Shown here piece after piece: positions 12,701 through 23,117 of a stretch of DNA of 64,000 nt. The translations under genes and the position numbers were made by a program. The notes below the pieces were generated by a model, which saw only the letters and a list, made by a program, of their open reading frames with translations, did no database searches and was not told the origin of the DNA. Position 1 is the stretch's first letter. Each line of letters opens with the position of its first letter. Source of the DNA: Cyrtodaria siliqua (Eukaryota > Mollusca > Bivalvia > Adapedonta > Hiatellidae); NCBI GenBank assembly GCA_037043455.1, contig JAWPHD010010204.1, positions 32,122 through 96,121 of the forward strand. Reading direction: 5' to 3'.

Positions 12701-14010
12701 TGCCTTTTTATATTGATATATAAATGCTCATCTTTCTGGTTTACTTATAATATTGCCGATTAATGCTGCCTATTTTGTTAACGAGGACAAAGCCTCGCGG
12801 TGATTTTTTTATTTACACTATCCCGTTTTAATGGGATGACTATCGGGTAAGAGTGAGGTTTGATGCACCCTAGTACCCGGTTTAAACCCCAGTGGTATGT
12901 TTGCCCATGACCGGTACAAGGCGACACCCCAATAATTGTCAATCCTTTATATGTGTGGTGTTGCACTATTGCTTCTATATTTCCTTGTAATTGTTGCTTG
13001 TTTTGAATGTGTGTTTTTCGTTGAGTATGTTCTGTGAACATGATGAATACTACAATTCCTGTTCGACTTCTATGGTGATGTGATTTATAAACTTCGTAAG
13101 AATTCTTGGTCATGATCACTTTCATACTATCTTTGTTAAACTTGTTAAAAAGTTTATCAAAAGAGGTTATGACCCTATCATTTTGCAACGTACTGCATGT
13201 TTGGTGGTGGACCCTTTTACAGTTCGCCACTATGCTTTCCTCTTTAATTGTACGATGACCGGACTGGCTGTGGACCCTATGATGACGCATACCTAAAGCC
13301 CATTGGGACGGTGGCGTTTGATGTTTGTCTATGATCTTTCTTGTCATGCCCTTAATGGTTTATTCTCTTGCTGCTCTGGCTTCTGCCAAGTCAATGAGTA
13401 CCTTCTTTGTGGCTTTCTAGGCTATTGTTTTTTTGTATTATATTTACACGATTTTTTGTATTCCTAATTTCTTAATTGTCTGATCAATAAAACAGGAGGT
13501 CAGTTGAGTTTGGATGTTTCTCTTTATGTTCAAATATCAATTTCAAACAATGGTATTCGCATTATCAAATTCATTTCTTCCTGTTCAGGATCATATGCAC
13601 GTTTATGACTAAAAAAAGATATTGACCAGTCCATAAACTTAGTACTAGCATTTCTCAAAACAGTTTTAAATGGGTTGTTCCCAAACTTCATATACTCATA
13701 ACAACTGCTGACCTTATGTCCCTGTACATCACCCATGGTTGATTGCCTAATTTATCACAGAATTATGGTACTTTGTTAGATTAGAATAAATCAAGCGGGG
13801 TATTCATCATCTTCATTGATAGTTTTAGTTTTTTTCCACACCAACGTTTTTCAGTTAATACCGCACAAACTTCTTTGATCTTACATAGTGACATGTTTAT
13901 AATGCATACTTGTGTTTCCATTACAGCGATACCTGGGGGACACGGAGAAAGCAGAAGCACGAAAGCAAATGAAAAATACAGAGAAGAATAAAGAAACCAC
14001 CAAAATATAA
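1184..14010 (+). CDS. SLC44A: Choline-transporter-like protein (SLC44A/CTL family), C-terminal seven exons, 5' end outside window
   Basis: Multi-pass membrane protein of the choline-transporter-like family. Coding exons are 1184-1237, 2542-2628, 3041-3156, 4769-4935, 5241-5333, 12362-12454 and 13927-14010. All have AG/GT borders and codon phases that join without a break. Family hallmarks in order are [19 protein letters not shown], the Cys-rich [20 protein letters not shown] with NAYIEIAIYG after it, [42 protein letters not shown] and [16 protein letters not shown] followed by [10 protein letters not shown]. The last exon adds a short lysine-rich tail of 27 residues and a TAA. Three hydrophobic segments are clear. 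I cannot tell which SLC44A paralogue this is; the sequence looks closest to the CTL2/4/5 group. The 7-kb intron between exons 5 and 6 holds a LINE and Penelope-like relics, yet the exons are undamaged, so the gene is probably functional. Confidence 0.9.
1364..1566 (-). mobile_element. tRNA-derived SINE, near-complete copy
   Basis: Read on the minus strand this copy has a tRNA-like head with an A-box-like GATCGAGTGGTAAACG and a B box GGGTTCGAATCCCAC, separated by enough sequence for a long variable arm as in tRNA-Ser or tRNA-Leu. The head is followed by a tRNA-unrelated body containing TTCTTACGGATGGCGGG and GGTGGTCTGCCTCC, ending ATCGACCGTCATATA. Two more copies lie within 1.5 kb. It is not a tRNA gene, because the acceptor stem does not close and the body continues. 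Confidence 0.8.
1790..1889 (+). mobile_element. tRNA-derived SINE, 5'-truncated copy lacking the tRNA head
   Basis: Contains only the body of the SINE: GTCGATTCTTACGGATG, a diverged middle, GTGGTCTGCCTCC, and the 3' end ATCGACCGTCATATATA. It is the same family as the copies at 1364 and 2773. Loss of the head is typical of 5' truncation during target-primed insertion. Confidence 0.75.
2773..3000 (+). mobile_element. tRNA-derived SINE, near-complete copy in SLC44A intron
   Basis: Plus-strand copy with a degenerate A box, an intact B box GGGTTCGAATCCCAC at about 2832, the body GATTCTTACGGATGGCGGG, an internal duplication of GTATACAGCATGAATAAG, and the 3' end ATCGACCGTCATATT. It ends about 40 bp before the splice acceptor of the SLC44A exon at 3041. 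Confidence 0.8.
3157..4768. other. SLC44A intron with an unclassified dispersed repeat
   Basis: No gene is seen. A short motif around 3963-3990 (GGCCGTTTCCAAAGGT) recurs in inverse orientation at about 18940-18965, so part of this intron belongs to a dispersed repeat I cannot classify. The rest is AT-rich. Confidence 0.4.
5636..5815 (+). repeat. Left copy of 180-bp direct repeat flanking the LINE
   Basis: Runs from ACTAAAAAGAAGCTG to TTGCATTTTTGGCAT. The same sequence with about half a dozen substitutions or indels is found at 9967-10145, immediately after the A-rich 3' end of the LINE. The two copies bracket the LINE exactly. Confidence 0.9.
5816..9966 (+). mobile_element. L1/Tx1-type non-LTR retrotransposon, ORF2 only, inactivated
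   Basis: A degraded ORF2 in several frames: 5910-6509, 7109-7333, 7410-7727, 7729-8016, 8415-9131 and 9204-9536. The first part is an apurinic-type endonuclease ([36 protein letters not shown]). The middle is reverse transcriptase with [14 protein letters not shown], a frameshifted FEKAFDSV motif [14 protein letters not shown] motif B and FADDATFI motif C. The end carries the Cys/His knuckle [18 protein letters not shown]. The 3' end is a CT microsatellite, pyrimidine-rich sequence and an A-rich tail. ORF1 is absent, so the copy is either 5'-truncated just before ORF2 or belongs to a single-ORF lineage. It lies in the intron between SLC44A exons 5 and 6, in the sense direction. Confidence 0.92.
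9668..9712 (+). repeat. (CT)n microsatellite in the LINE 3' region
   Basis: About twenty uninterrupted CT dinucleotides followed by a pyrimidine-rich tract. It lies downstream of the RT-associated Cys/His knuckle and before the A-rich 3' end, so it probably belongs to the LINE 3'UTR. Confidence 0.95.
9967..10145 (+). repeat. Right copy of 180-bp direct repeat flanking the LINE
   Basis: Partner of 5636-5815. It begins directly after the A-rich end of the LINE and ends at TTGCATTTTTGGCAT, after which the sequence continues into the right end of the older TIR element. Confidence 0.9.
10345..12210 (+). pseudogene. Penelope-like reverse transcriptase relic, copy 1
   Basis: Decayed reverse-transcriptase element. 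Conceptual translation in shifting frames gives the RT block [20 protein letters not shown] at about 10700-10760, then [48 protein letters not shown] and [12 protein letters not shown], with frameshifts and stops throughout. From about 11740 a hydrophobic tail region follows that recurs at 17145-17440. [11 protein letters not shown] with LDLHLS and IYDKRDDF is typical of an abundant aquatic-animal RT family usually placed with Penelope-like elements. I am sure of RT and less sure of the subclass. It lies in an SLC44A intron. Confidence 0.75.
12490..13500 (+). pseudogene. Penelope-like element relic, two tandem 3' ends
   Basis: Two partial copies of the same 3' region, at about 12495-12720 and 13065-13440. 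Both contain CAGTTCGCCACTATG or a variant, TTAATGGTTTATT and TTCTGCCAAGTCA-type blocks. The second begins with TTTATAAACTTCGTAAG, which is also in copy 1 at about 11491. Partial head-to-tail tandems are a habit of Penelope-like elements. No open frame remains. Confidence 0.6.
13520..13800 (-). repeat. Dispersed repeat shared with 38800-39060, former coding sequence
   Basis: On the minus strand this reads GGCAATCAACCATGGGTGAT and then a frame containing [17 protein letters not shown]. The plus strand at 38905-39010 has the same block with stop codons and substitutions ([19 protein letters not shown]). I do not recognise the protein. It lies in the last SLC44A intron. Confidence 0.6.
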
Positions 14011-14524
14011 TGTTGGTGGTTTAAACTAGATCTAAAGGACAATAACAACAAAAAAACAACATATATATATATATATATACTAATAATACAGATCTGACGT
14101 GGACTGATTAACACTAGTTGCATATATGTTTTGTTTAAAAAGAAAGAAAAATGTTTAGCAATTTTATATTACATTTTATAATTTTAAAATTGTTAAGATA
14201 GATGAGGATATAAATACATTAACGTTTTCTTTTTTTAGCATTTGTGGAAGACATTTTGTTGTAGACAATTGCAAAGAATATATATTAATCTCGTCAAAAT
14301 ATTGTTCATGGAGGTTAAAATCTACAGATAGTGATTCTAAACTTTATGCAGAATTATGAAGATATAGGTCAATTTAAAAACCAAATTCATTTTAAACAAG
14401 ACGCCAAAATGGCCCTGTATCGCTTACCTGATGATCTTCGCAAAAATGAACAAATTGCCAAACTAGCCTATAATTTCATAGCAGAATGAGATCACGCAGT
14501 CGACGGTGCAACATCACAAGTTCC

Positions 14525-15050
14525 TGCGCCCGCCTTAAATGTAATAAAGCCCAGTAAGTGTATATATGGTTAAAGGTTGGGTATCTCAATGGTTTCCAAG
14601 TTATGACCAAGGGACTATGTCGCAAGGAGTGGGGATGGACCCCAGTTAGTGTATATATATATATGGTGGGGATCTCAACAATTAACAAGTTATGACCCAG
14701 TGGTTATGTCCACAGGGATGGGGATAACCCCAAGAGCTTGCTGGTTGGATGGTTGTATCCGTCTGTTCATGCACATTATTAAAGTATATATATGGTGATA
14801 GGGTGGAGATCTCAATAGTTTGCAAGTTATGACCAAGGGGCTATTTTCCCAGGGCTGGAGACGGACCTCGGTGCCGATGATGGTTGGATGGTTCTATCCG
14901 TCTGTTCATGCCCAGTAAATGTATATATGGTGGGGATCTCAACGGTTTTCAAGTTATGATCCAGGGACTATGTCCCCATCACCACCCAGTGATGGGGACC
15001 GACCCTGAGACCGATGCTTGTTGGATGATTGTTCATGTTCGGTAAGTGTA
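14525..15050 (+). repeat. Diverged tandem repeat, four units of about 95-165 bp
   Basis: Each unit has GTAAGTGTATATATGG or a variant, then GGATCTCAA, a TTTGCAAGTTATGACC-type block, CTATGTCCCC and a GTTGGATGGTT segment. Lengths differ because of internal deletions. No coding content. It starts 500 bp beyond the SLC44A stop codon. Confidence 0.75.
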
Positions 15051-15480
15051 TAACTGTGGTTTGAGAGAAGAAAATATTTTAAGGTTTTTCCCTATACAAG
15101 TTTATGTAAAACAGGACCGTAAGGTTATGGTACATGCAAAATATTAAACCTCTCGCTCAAGTAGTTTTAAAGAAGATTTTTTAAAGATCTTCCTGTATAA
15201 TTAACATAAAAATCTATGACCCCACAGATTTTACTCCAGGGTCACCAATTGAACAAAACTGGTTAAGGACCTTAAGCTTATGCTACATGCACTATATGAG
15301 ATCTTTTGGTCTCACAGGAGAAGATTTTTTCTCTATACAAGTCTAAAACATGTGATCGCTTGGGCTCGGCCAATTTTAACGTCAGGGCCACCATTTGAAG
15401 AAATTGTATAGAGGACTATAAGGTAATGTTAAATGCATAACATTAAAGCTGTTGTAGTTTTAGACTAACCAATCTATATG
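15051..15480 (+). repeat. GTGACCC-type bivalve repeat, opposite orientation to the left edge
   Basis: About two monomers with TTTTTCCCTATACAAG, CAGGGTCACCA, GACCTTAAGCTTATGCTACA and AGAAGATTTTT blocks. It is the inverse complement of the family at 1-375 and is related to 54340-55110. Confidence 0.75.
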
Positions 15481-15589
15481 GGGAAAGTAATAATTTAGAA
15501 ATAAGTCAATGGTACCACTAACAAAGGCTGCCTTTGAACGGTCAGTAGCAAAAATACTGCTGGTGGTTTAAACTAGGTTCTAGAGTACA

Positions 15590-17020
15590 TCAATCCCCAC
15601 TCTTACTCTATTGTCATCCCTATAAAACTGGACATAAAACTTTGAAAACCAGACAGATCGGACCAGAACGCAGGAGTTATACCGCTTTATTTCCTTAAAA
15701 ACTCTATATTTTGCCTCGTTAAGACGATAGGGCTTCATTATGCAATTGAGATTTACCAAACTTGCCTAGATTGTTGATATCAATAAAAGCTCGGGCAAGT
15801 TCGATAACCAGCTACATTGGACCAGTAATACGGGAGTGGGCCTTGGTTTTCCTAAATATGGTATAGTTTGTCTCAATCTAATAAGGCCTTCATGTTTCGT
15901 CTGATCTTTAACACATGCAGCTGTATCAGTGTTGGGAACTAAACAAAGATATACAATTTAAAAAATAATAATAATAAAAAAAGAAGAGAAATCTTCATTT
16001 TAAAATATTCACTCCACCGTCTGCTGCAATTGTTTGAATAGTCAAGATCATCTGCGACGCTTGTTTTTTTTTAACTTTTCCCTTTGTCTTTAAAAAAGCA
16101 AGAGTCGTATATAATCTAGACCTTTTTGAACAAATACACTGAAGCAGTGGGTGTAGTGAATATTCTAAACTGAAGATTTCTCGTCAATTACAGCAATTTT
16201 AATAGGGTAAGCATTGTATTTATGCATATTACTTGTTCCGCTATTGAGACTTCTTGGTTTGATATGATTGGTTCTAATATAGCCTACATTGCAAGAATCG
16301 CCACAACTGATGACGCTTTTGCATATTTCTCTGTTCCACAGTAATGTCAAACTGTTGAAAAATTGCGGGTTTTTTTGCGTCACAGAAAAACGCTTTGGTC
16401 GAACTGTTTTCGATTTTCGTATTCGAGAACTACATTCATCTGCGGTTCCAACCAGCACTGATTTGTGGATAATTCTCGGAATTTGACCAGTGAAATTACT
16501 GATGAAAACAGTTAGGTAAAAATATTGATCAAACAGAGATTCAAACCTTGTCTATAACTACAATACTCTGGGATAATTTTTCAGGAAAACTTTAAATATG
16601 TTTGTTTTCAACAAATAACATGTTCATTTTTTTATTTTTTAAATTTTATATCTTTTCGTTTAGTTCCCAACACCGATACAGCTACCTGTGGTCTTTACTA
16701 AACTTGGCCCGATTGCTGATGTCAATGAAAGCTTGGGCAAGTTCGAAAACTAGCAAAATTGGACAAAGTCGGCCTCGTTAAAAGGATCATAGGGCTTTCA
16801 TGTTTATCTGATCTTTACCAAACTTGCCCTGATTGCTGATTTCTATTTCTATGATTTCGGATAAGTTCCAGCTAAACCAACCGGATTATTACCACCAGAG
16901 TTATGTCCCTTGCTTTATTGAAAAAAACGTTGTAGTTTGCTTTGTTAATGTGTAGCTACTTTATTTTTTATGTGATCTTTACCAAACGTTACACTGTTAA
17001 TATCAATAAAAGCTCTGACA
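15590..17020 (+). repeat. Degenerate repeat array with CCAGACAGATCGGACCAG-type units, split by a hAT-like MITE
   Basis: Several diverged units share TATCAATAAAAGCTCGGGCA, GATCTTTACCAAACTTGCC and GTTCGAAAACCAG. The array is interrupted at 15919-16682. Related units recur at 31130-31500. No gene is present. Confidence 0.6.
15919..16682. mobile_element. hAT-like non-autonomous element, about 760 bp
   Basis: The left arm AGCTGTATCAGTGTTGGGAA and right arm TTCCCAACACCGATACAGCT are inverted repeats that continue through ACTAAAC. CAGTGTTGGGAAC is a common hAT terminus. It splits an older array, which continues on either side. Two short overlapping open frames near 16165-16486 show no recognisable transposase. 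A clean 8-bp duplication could not be demonstrated. Confidence 0.65.
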
Positions 17021-17560
17021 AGTTTGAAAACCAGTCACGCCTCACTCTCCCCTACCCACCAATTTCTTAGAGCATGGAAGCTTTGTTTTTCGCTTGATTT
17101 CCACCAAACGTGTACAGCCAGTAGAGCGATACAGGTCCTCTTCAGTCTCTTTTTTGGTTGTACTCTAGATTGGTTTTCTCTTTGGCTGCAATTGATGTGG
17201 ATTTTCACTACAATTCCTGATACACCCTGTGGTATTTCTATTTTACTTTTTACAACATTTTATTGTTTCTCTGGATTTATTGTCAGAGATTTCCTTTTGA
17301 TGGCATGTATTTTTCTTTATGCTGTCTTTTCAATTTTGGCACTGAAGGCAGGAAAATGGAGGTTGTGTACGCATAAAATCGATTAAAGCTAACCAGGAGG
17401 CGGTATTGCCCTGACCGATCCAAGCCGGTTACCATTTATAAATATTGTGTATTGTACTGTTCATTGACTAATTTTCTCTCATTTGATTTAGTTTGTGGTA
17501 CACTGCGGACTGTGGTACAGGGCGGACATACAGTGCCATTTTGTTTGGCTTCTGTGGTTT
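17020..17560 (+). pseudogene. Penelope-like 3' region fragment
   Basis: Matches the tail of the relic at 11740-12210: TCTAGATTGGTTTTCTCTTT, TTTGGCTGCAA, TGATGGCATG, AAAATCGATTAAAGCTAACC and GACCGATCCAAGCCGGT all have counterparts there. An open frame over 17024-17386 predicts a hydrophobic peptide, but the other copy is broken at the same place, so I do not treat it as a gene. Confidence 0.55.
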
Positions 17561-18060
17561 CTACAGGACATTTTTATCTAATTTTGATCCACATACATGT
17601 ACCTCAATTGGTGTATGACATTGCCTAGTAGATACACATGCCTGTTAAGGTTCATGTTTGAAACCTGGGGGTTTTCAATCTTAGATCATGGGAGACAAAT
17701 ATGCTTTCCTTGCACAATAGTTTCAAGAAAAATAGATCTAATAGTTACATCTTAAAGTAGGGGAAATGGTTCTCAGGATTTGGTTGGTCAGTGTGACCGT
17801 GATAATCAACTGAACCCCTAAAACAAGGCTTCCTCCTCTTACCTAGGGCAATGCTCCTGTGAAATGTTATAAGTGTGGGTGTTATACTTCTGGAGTTATC
17901 TCGTGGGATGCGTATATCCATGAGCCCAAGGTAACCTTGACATTTGCCCTACTAACCTAAAAAAGCAAGAGTCCTCTAACCAAGCGCAATGTGCCCATAT
18001 ATGTTCATGAGTGTAGGTGCTAAACTCCTGTAGCTTGGAATATGTATGTCCATATAATGT
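17561..18060. other. Stretch without a recognisable feature
   Basis: Mixed-composition non-coding DNA. No splice-bounded open frame, tandem structure or known repeat could be supported. Confidence 0.4.
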
Positions 18061-18109
18061 ATTATATACACATGCCTTCCCCGTTACAATATGTACCAGA
18101 TTATAATAA

Positions 18110-18325
18110 CTGAATAGCTCTAGTGATATGAGCGAGATGGCACCTAAAACAATTGAGGGGTCATGATGAAGACCTTTAATGAGCATGAACAAAAAATGAT
18201 AAAATGAATTTGGGGGGGGGGGGGGGGGGGTTCTACTCCTCTGCCTTCCCCTCCAACGGGATCTGCAGTGGCCCTATTCTTTGCCCCGTAACCAAACGGG
18301 GCCCCCGGAACCGCACGGGGCAGTG
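18110..18325 (+). repeat. Dispersed repeat with GCCCCGT hairpin, copy 1
   Basis: Shares CTCTAGTGATATGAG, GGGGTCATGATGAAGA, TTTAATGAGCATGAACAAAA and a GC-rich end with 40368-40562. The end contains GCCCCGTAACCAAACGGGGC, a perfect 7-bp stem around a 6-base loop, and then a second CGGGGC. Here a run of about 20 G has expanded at 18211-18230. Confidence 0.75.
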
Positions 18326-20316
18326 AAGGCAGTTCGTGTTAATCCATTGACAATGATTGAAAACATGGTAACATGGTAACATAATCACGGTAAATGAAGG
18401 AAAATACACATCGATACTGTTTTTTTTATTGATAAATTGTGTTGAATAACAAAATAAATATTACAAAATAGCACTATATGCAGATATTCTTACTTTCAAT
18501 ATAACTGTCAAGTTAAACACAATTATACAACCATACATATATATATATTATAACTCTAAATGGCAATTCCCTAGGTAAATAAATCGGTTACCATGTTTAC
18601 AAAATGACAAATATTTGTCTAGACATGTACATTCTTACAGGGCATATCTTTAAAAGGTACACAAGTACTAACGTATATATTACAATCAGTAGTGTGAATA
18701 GATTTGTAAGAGTTTTTAGCGCTAGTTTGGCAGATTCTGTGAAACAACTAACTTTATCAATAGTACAGGTATAATAATGTTGCTTACCCTAGAATCACCT
18801 CTTCTGAGAATGCAGCTGCTACATAAATATACTACTCAAAGTTTGCTTGGCATCAAACATTTTTTTTTGCCTTTCACCTCAAATACCGCGCGAAATTGTG
18901 TAGTGTGACATCCACAAATACACAATAATAGTATGATAATGGACCTTTGGAAACGGCCGAACACGACACATACAAAATTGTTTTCTAATAATTTTTTGAC
19001 GTTACAACAATGAATTTAACATAAATTAATCGTTAAACAAAACTAATTGTTGAGTTTTATGCTGTTGGTAAAACCATTCTCCGTAAAATATCGAATTGAA
19101 GCATTGGTGCTTAGCAAACTTTGCGTAGTTATTTGAAAACTCTACACCATCATTGTATTGAAGTCAACTGGGACATACATTTATAAAAACATTACTATAC
19201 AGAGATTGTGTAGATTACTTTAAAGAGTTCAACAACTTCTGGCATAGCTATACAAATAATGTAACGCCTATAATGCGCCCTTGTTTTATTGAATAACTGT
19301 ACCATTGGCACTGTGTACATTGTGAATACAAGGTCTGCCAAATAAAAGCCAGTAATCTAAACAAGAAATGCAAGTGGTCCGCCATTGGTTACAGAGGAAA
19401 TGTAGTCGTTTGTGGAATAGACATATGATGGACAAAGAATTAGGCATTTTAGAAGCGTGTATGTCCAAGTAATATAATGCAATGTTTGTTTTGTATGCTG
19501 ATTATAAAATGGGGAAAGAGAGCTTATTTCATTTACTGATAAAGATAAATGATCTGACTGGGAAGTGATTGTGATTTTATGAATTTGTTCATATATATCT
19601 TGGTTTCTGACCAATCACAAGCTTCCATGTATAAACCACATCTAAAATTGTATACGTTTTCACTTTGGCATAGGCTGTCCTTCTTACCATATGTGCGCCT
19701 ACAATTTTGTTGAATTTGACAACCGGTGGTATAGAGCAGGTTATTCCAGAAGAATAATTACAATCAGTGCAAGGATAGTATCTAAAGGATAATAAATATC
19801 AGGCAAGTGCATGATGTGTTACAATCTAGTACTCCAAACTAGATGCCAGTGAACGCAATAATTTTAGTACACTCCATTCCCAGACGTCTTAAAGAGCATT
19901 TAAAGAATAGTATTGACACTCGGGGATGTTAATTCGGGACAATCCTGGGACGTCAGGTTTTGTGCTAGAGGTGACATGACTTTGTCTACGGCTAGAGAAA
20001 TTATCAGCAAATATAAATATATATAAATATATAGACGGTACATGCCCGATTTTGACCTCAGTATAGGCCCGATTCTGATGAAATTCAGTTAAATAATGTT
20101 TTATTCATGGTTATATACTTTACATCACCCACAGAAAAATTAAGGAACTGCAACAATAGGAAAAACATCCAATAAATTATTTCAAATACACAATTCATGC
20201 AGTTTCATTGATGCGCTATTTTAACTTCATATACTATTTTGTAATTCTTTAATAAAGGCATTCCATAGCTTTCTTTATAATTTCAAAATAACGAGTCCTA
20301 CTCAATATTGATAAAC
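18326..20316. other. 2-kb AT-rich stretch without a recognisable gene
   Basis: No coding exon could be supported. A short inverse match to the repeat at 3963-3990 lies near 18940-18965, and an AT microsatellite near 18535. Confidence 0.4.
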
Positions 20317-21040
20317 GTATTCATACAATTTAGCTTGTTCCGTGAGTGAATCGTGATGCATTATCAACATTCTGATGAGTTGTGCAAAACCTTGCGACGG
20401 ACAATAATATGAGTGTGACGATTCAAGTTAAGAGACAAAGGAATCAATATGAACTACCGTACATATTGCTCTCACGACCACACCCACCCCACCCCCACTG
20501 CCCCCCACACACACCACCTCCCCGACTCGCCCACTTCTTTATACTAAGTGAAGTTAACATAAACATATTCATACAATTTAGCTTGTTCAGAAAAGGAATA
20601 GTGATGCATTATCAGCAGTCAGATGAGTTGTGCAAAACCTTGCGACGGACTATACCACGAGTGTGACGATTACAGCTTAGTGCCAAAGAAATCAATATGA
20701 ACTACCGTACGTACTGCCCAACCCCACTCACTTCTTTATACTAAGTAAAGTTATAATAAGCGTATTCGTACAATTTTAGCTTGTTCAAAAAAGAAAACGT
20801 GATGCATTATCAGCAGACAAATGAGTTGTGCAAAACCTTGCGACGAAACAGAACACGAGTGTGAGGATTCAAGCGTAATAACAATGGAATCAATATGAAT
20901 TATCGCACGGATTGTCCTCCCTCACCACCATTCACCTGCTCACCCACTTCTTTATACTAAGTTTAGTTAAGATATTCATACAATTTTAACTTGTTCAGAA
21001 AAGGAATCCTGAAGCATTATCAGATAAATGAGTTTGTGCC
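20317..21040 (+). repeat. Tandem repeat, about 3.5 units of roughly 200 bp
   Basis: Units share CATACAATTTAGCTTGTTC, GAGTTGTGCAAAACCTTGCG, ATCAATATGAACTACCGTAC, a C-rich tract and CCACTTCTTTATACTAAGT. A solo unit occurs at 32218-32435. The C-rich tract at 20470-20535 is strongly strand-asymmetric. Confidence 0.8.
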
Positions 21041-21339
21041 CACAAAGATTAACCAGCATGAAAGCTCTGGCTATTCAATGTTTTACACAACAGGTACAAC
21101 TTTTTTTGCGATATCTTAACTGTAATTTTCTTTATTTTTTTAATGTTTTTACTGTCTTTTGAAAACAAAAATCACCTACCCACCTCAAACTTTTTGGGTC
21201 GGAGCACTGCAAACCAACAATTTTTTAAGGATGGCCTAATTGTGACAAAATTATTTTACAAAATTAACAAAATGCAAATTTAAAGAAAGGCAAGACATGT
21301 TGGTCTGATTTTTATACATATAGTATGGGCTTATGGTCC

Positions 21340-21420
21340 CTTAATTATATAGGCTAAAACTGGGTCGAAGGGTGACCCTGAGTTAAATTCAGCTCTGCCA
21401 CAGTATTTGTAGACATTTAG
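21340..21420 (+). repeat. Fragment of the GTGACCC-type repeat
   Basis: A short diverged piece with GGGTGACCCTGAGTTAAATT and CAGCTCTGCC, matching one end of the monomer seen at 1-375 and 54340-55110. Confidence 0.45.
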
Positions 21421-22525
21421 GGAAAAAACACAAATATTGTCTCGTTATCAGACCTCTGAACCTCCCCTAGCCTAATAAACTGGCTCCTATGCATTTTTTT
21501 TTTTATTATTCTGACGTTCTATGTAACTGCATATAAGCCTAATTTCCTATGTAAAATAACGACTGGAAAAACCGCTTCAACACCCAGGTGACTTTCGAAC
21601 GAAATTGAGCTGCTAATCAGACTCCTGTGCGTAAACCATGGCGATAATCTAACAAAATAATAAATGATTTACCATTTACTTTCGGGTTTATTGTTTTCCG
21701 AGGCATATTTTACATAATATATCGGTTTTTCGTAGAACGCTATACATTGCGTTGTATGTAATGCACGAACTGCCTAACAAGTCCCACAGACAAGGGAACG
21801 TTATTCCATTTGAAGAACGTGTTCAACCAACAATCCGTCAGCAAAAATGAGTCTCGAGACGTTCAATTATGTGAGTGACTTTCTGAAGTTCACAACGGAG
21901 GGGTACATTTTTTTGTTTTGTATGAACTACCTGCAAATAGACATCATCGATGACGAGATACAGGAAGACTTTGAAAGAATGTTAGATGCTAATAAACGAA
22001 CGTACTTTCAATTTCCGCGGACGTAGTGGAGAAGATAATATATGGTGTCCGGAAACGAAATACATGCCTCTTAATAGTGACGAAGATTCGTACGAGTTTT
22101 GCATTTGCAAAAAAGGTTAGTCAAATAATGAGGCATGATAAAATATATATTAAACCATTGGTAGAACTGTATATTATATAGTCCTTGTTAAATATTGACT
22201 CATACGCATACGATTAAATATGAAGACGCAGTTTTATCTAGTCTGTTCATAATAAGTATATATAGGTAATAAGGCAAAACTGGCAACCGTTGTAGTGAAC
22301 TATTTATAATATAGCGTATACTATTTGAACCTTACTCAATGGTATTACATTGAATAAGCTGAAGTGAAAAAATTGCATGTGAAAATACACGCAGTGTCTT
22401 AAATGCATTATTGTTATAAGGGTGAACCCATGATCCAGTGTGACCATACGGGATGTAGCCGCGGTACATGGGTCTAACGGAAGAAGAAATTCCCGAAGAA
22501 AGTACTAAATAATACATTGCATTAT

Positions 22526-22892
22526 TAGTCCAGTGGCTTACCTCCCGAAATCACAATGTTTGTGCACTTTTGGAAACAAGCATGAAATTTTGCACACATA
22601 TACATATGACCATTACAGACTTTTTCTGCTGTAGAACCACTTCGACAGCACCACCTGGTGCCAGGTGGCGCCACCTAGCGCCACCTGGCGGCAGAGGTGG
22701 GAGTTTTTTGCTTATATATTTACATAAGTGACCATAACTTTTGATCTAGGTAACATTTTTACATTCTGTTTGCAGCATATATGTCTTGTTACATAATAGC
22801 ATAAAATGGAAACACTTCTGCAGCGCCCCCTGGTGTCATGTGGCACCACATAGCGCCACCTGGTGGCAGAGGTGGGATTTTTCGCTTATACA
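22526..22892 (+). repeat. Left terminal inverted repeat of the 6.16-kb transposon
   Basis: Inverse complement of 28326-28683. Contains GTTTGTGCACTTTTGGAAAC, a GC-rich palindromic cluster, AACTTTTGATCTAGGTAAC, and a second GC-rich cluster. At its inner side, 22905-22943, lies an inverted copy of the outer 40 bp, so 22526-22943 by itself has the form of a 418-bp MITE. Confidence 0.9.
22644..22869 (-). promoter_or_regulatory. Four CTCF-core-like motifs in the left TIR
   Basis: On the minus strand: CACCAGGTGGTGCTG (about 22646-22660), CCGCCAGGTGGCGCTAG (about 22675-22691), ACACCAGGGGGCGCTGCAG (22819-22837) and CCACCAGGTGGCGCTA (about 22851-22866). All resemble the CTCF core. They could equally be transposase-binding repeats. 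No binding is shown. Confidence 0.5.
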
Positions 22893-23117
22893 CTAACATA
22901 AATGCACAAACATTGTGATTTTGGGACCTAAGCCACTGGACTATCTGTGCCACTTCCTAATTGAGTTCTAATTTATCTTATAATTGATGTTGCAGGTTTG
23001 TGTCTACTATGAAGTTCGCATGAACACAAGGCGTTGGATAGAGATGGGCCAGTGAAGAAATCTATCACGGCTATATTGGACAATTTAGCGGGAACACGTG
23101 TAGTACTTTCATTAGCC

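Noticed and set aside
17024..17386. 120-residue hydrophobic open frame
   Set aside because: The sequence is shared with the broken Penelope-like tail at 11740-12080. It is a repeat remnant.
23034..23117. Start of the transposase at 23034
   Set aside because: That codon is TTG, which eukaryotes rarely use. The first ATG in frame is at 23118 in a GCCATGG context.
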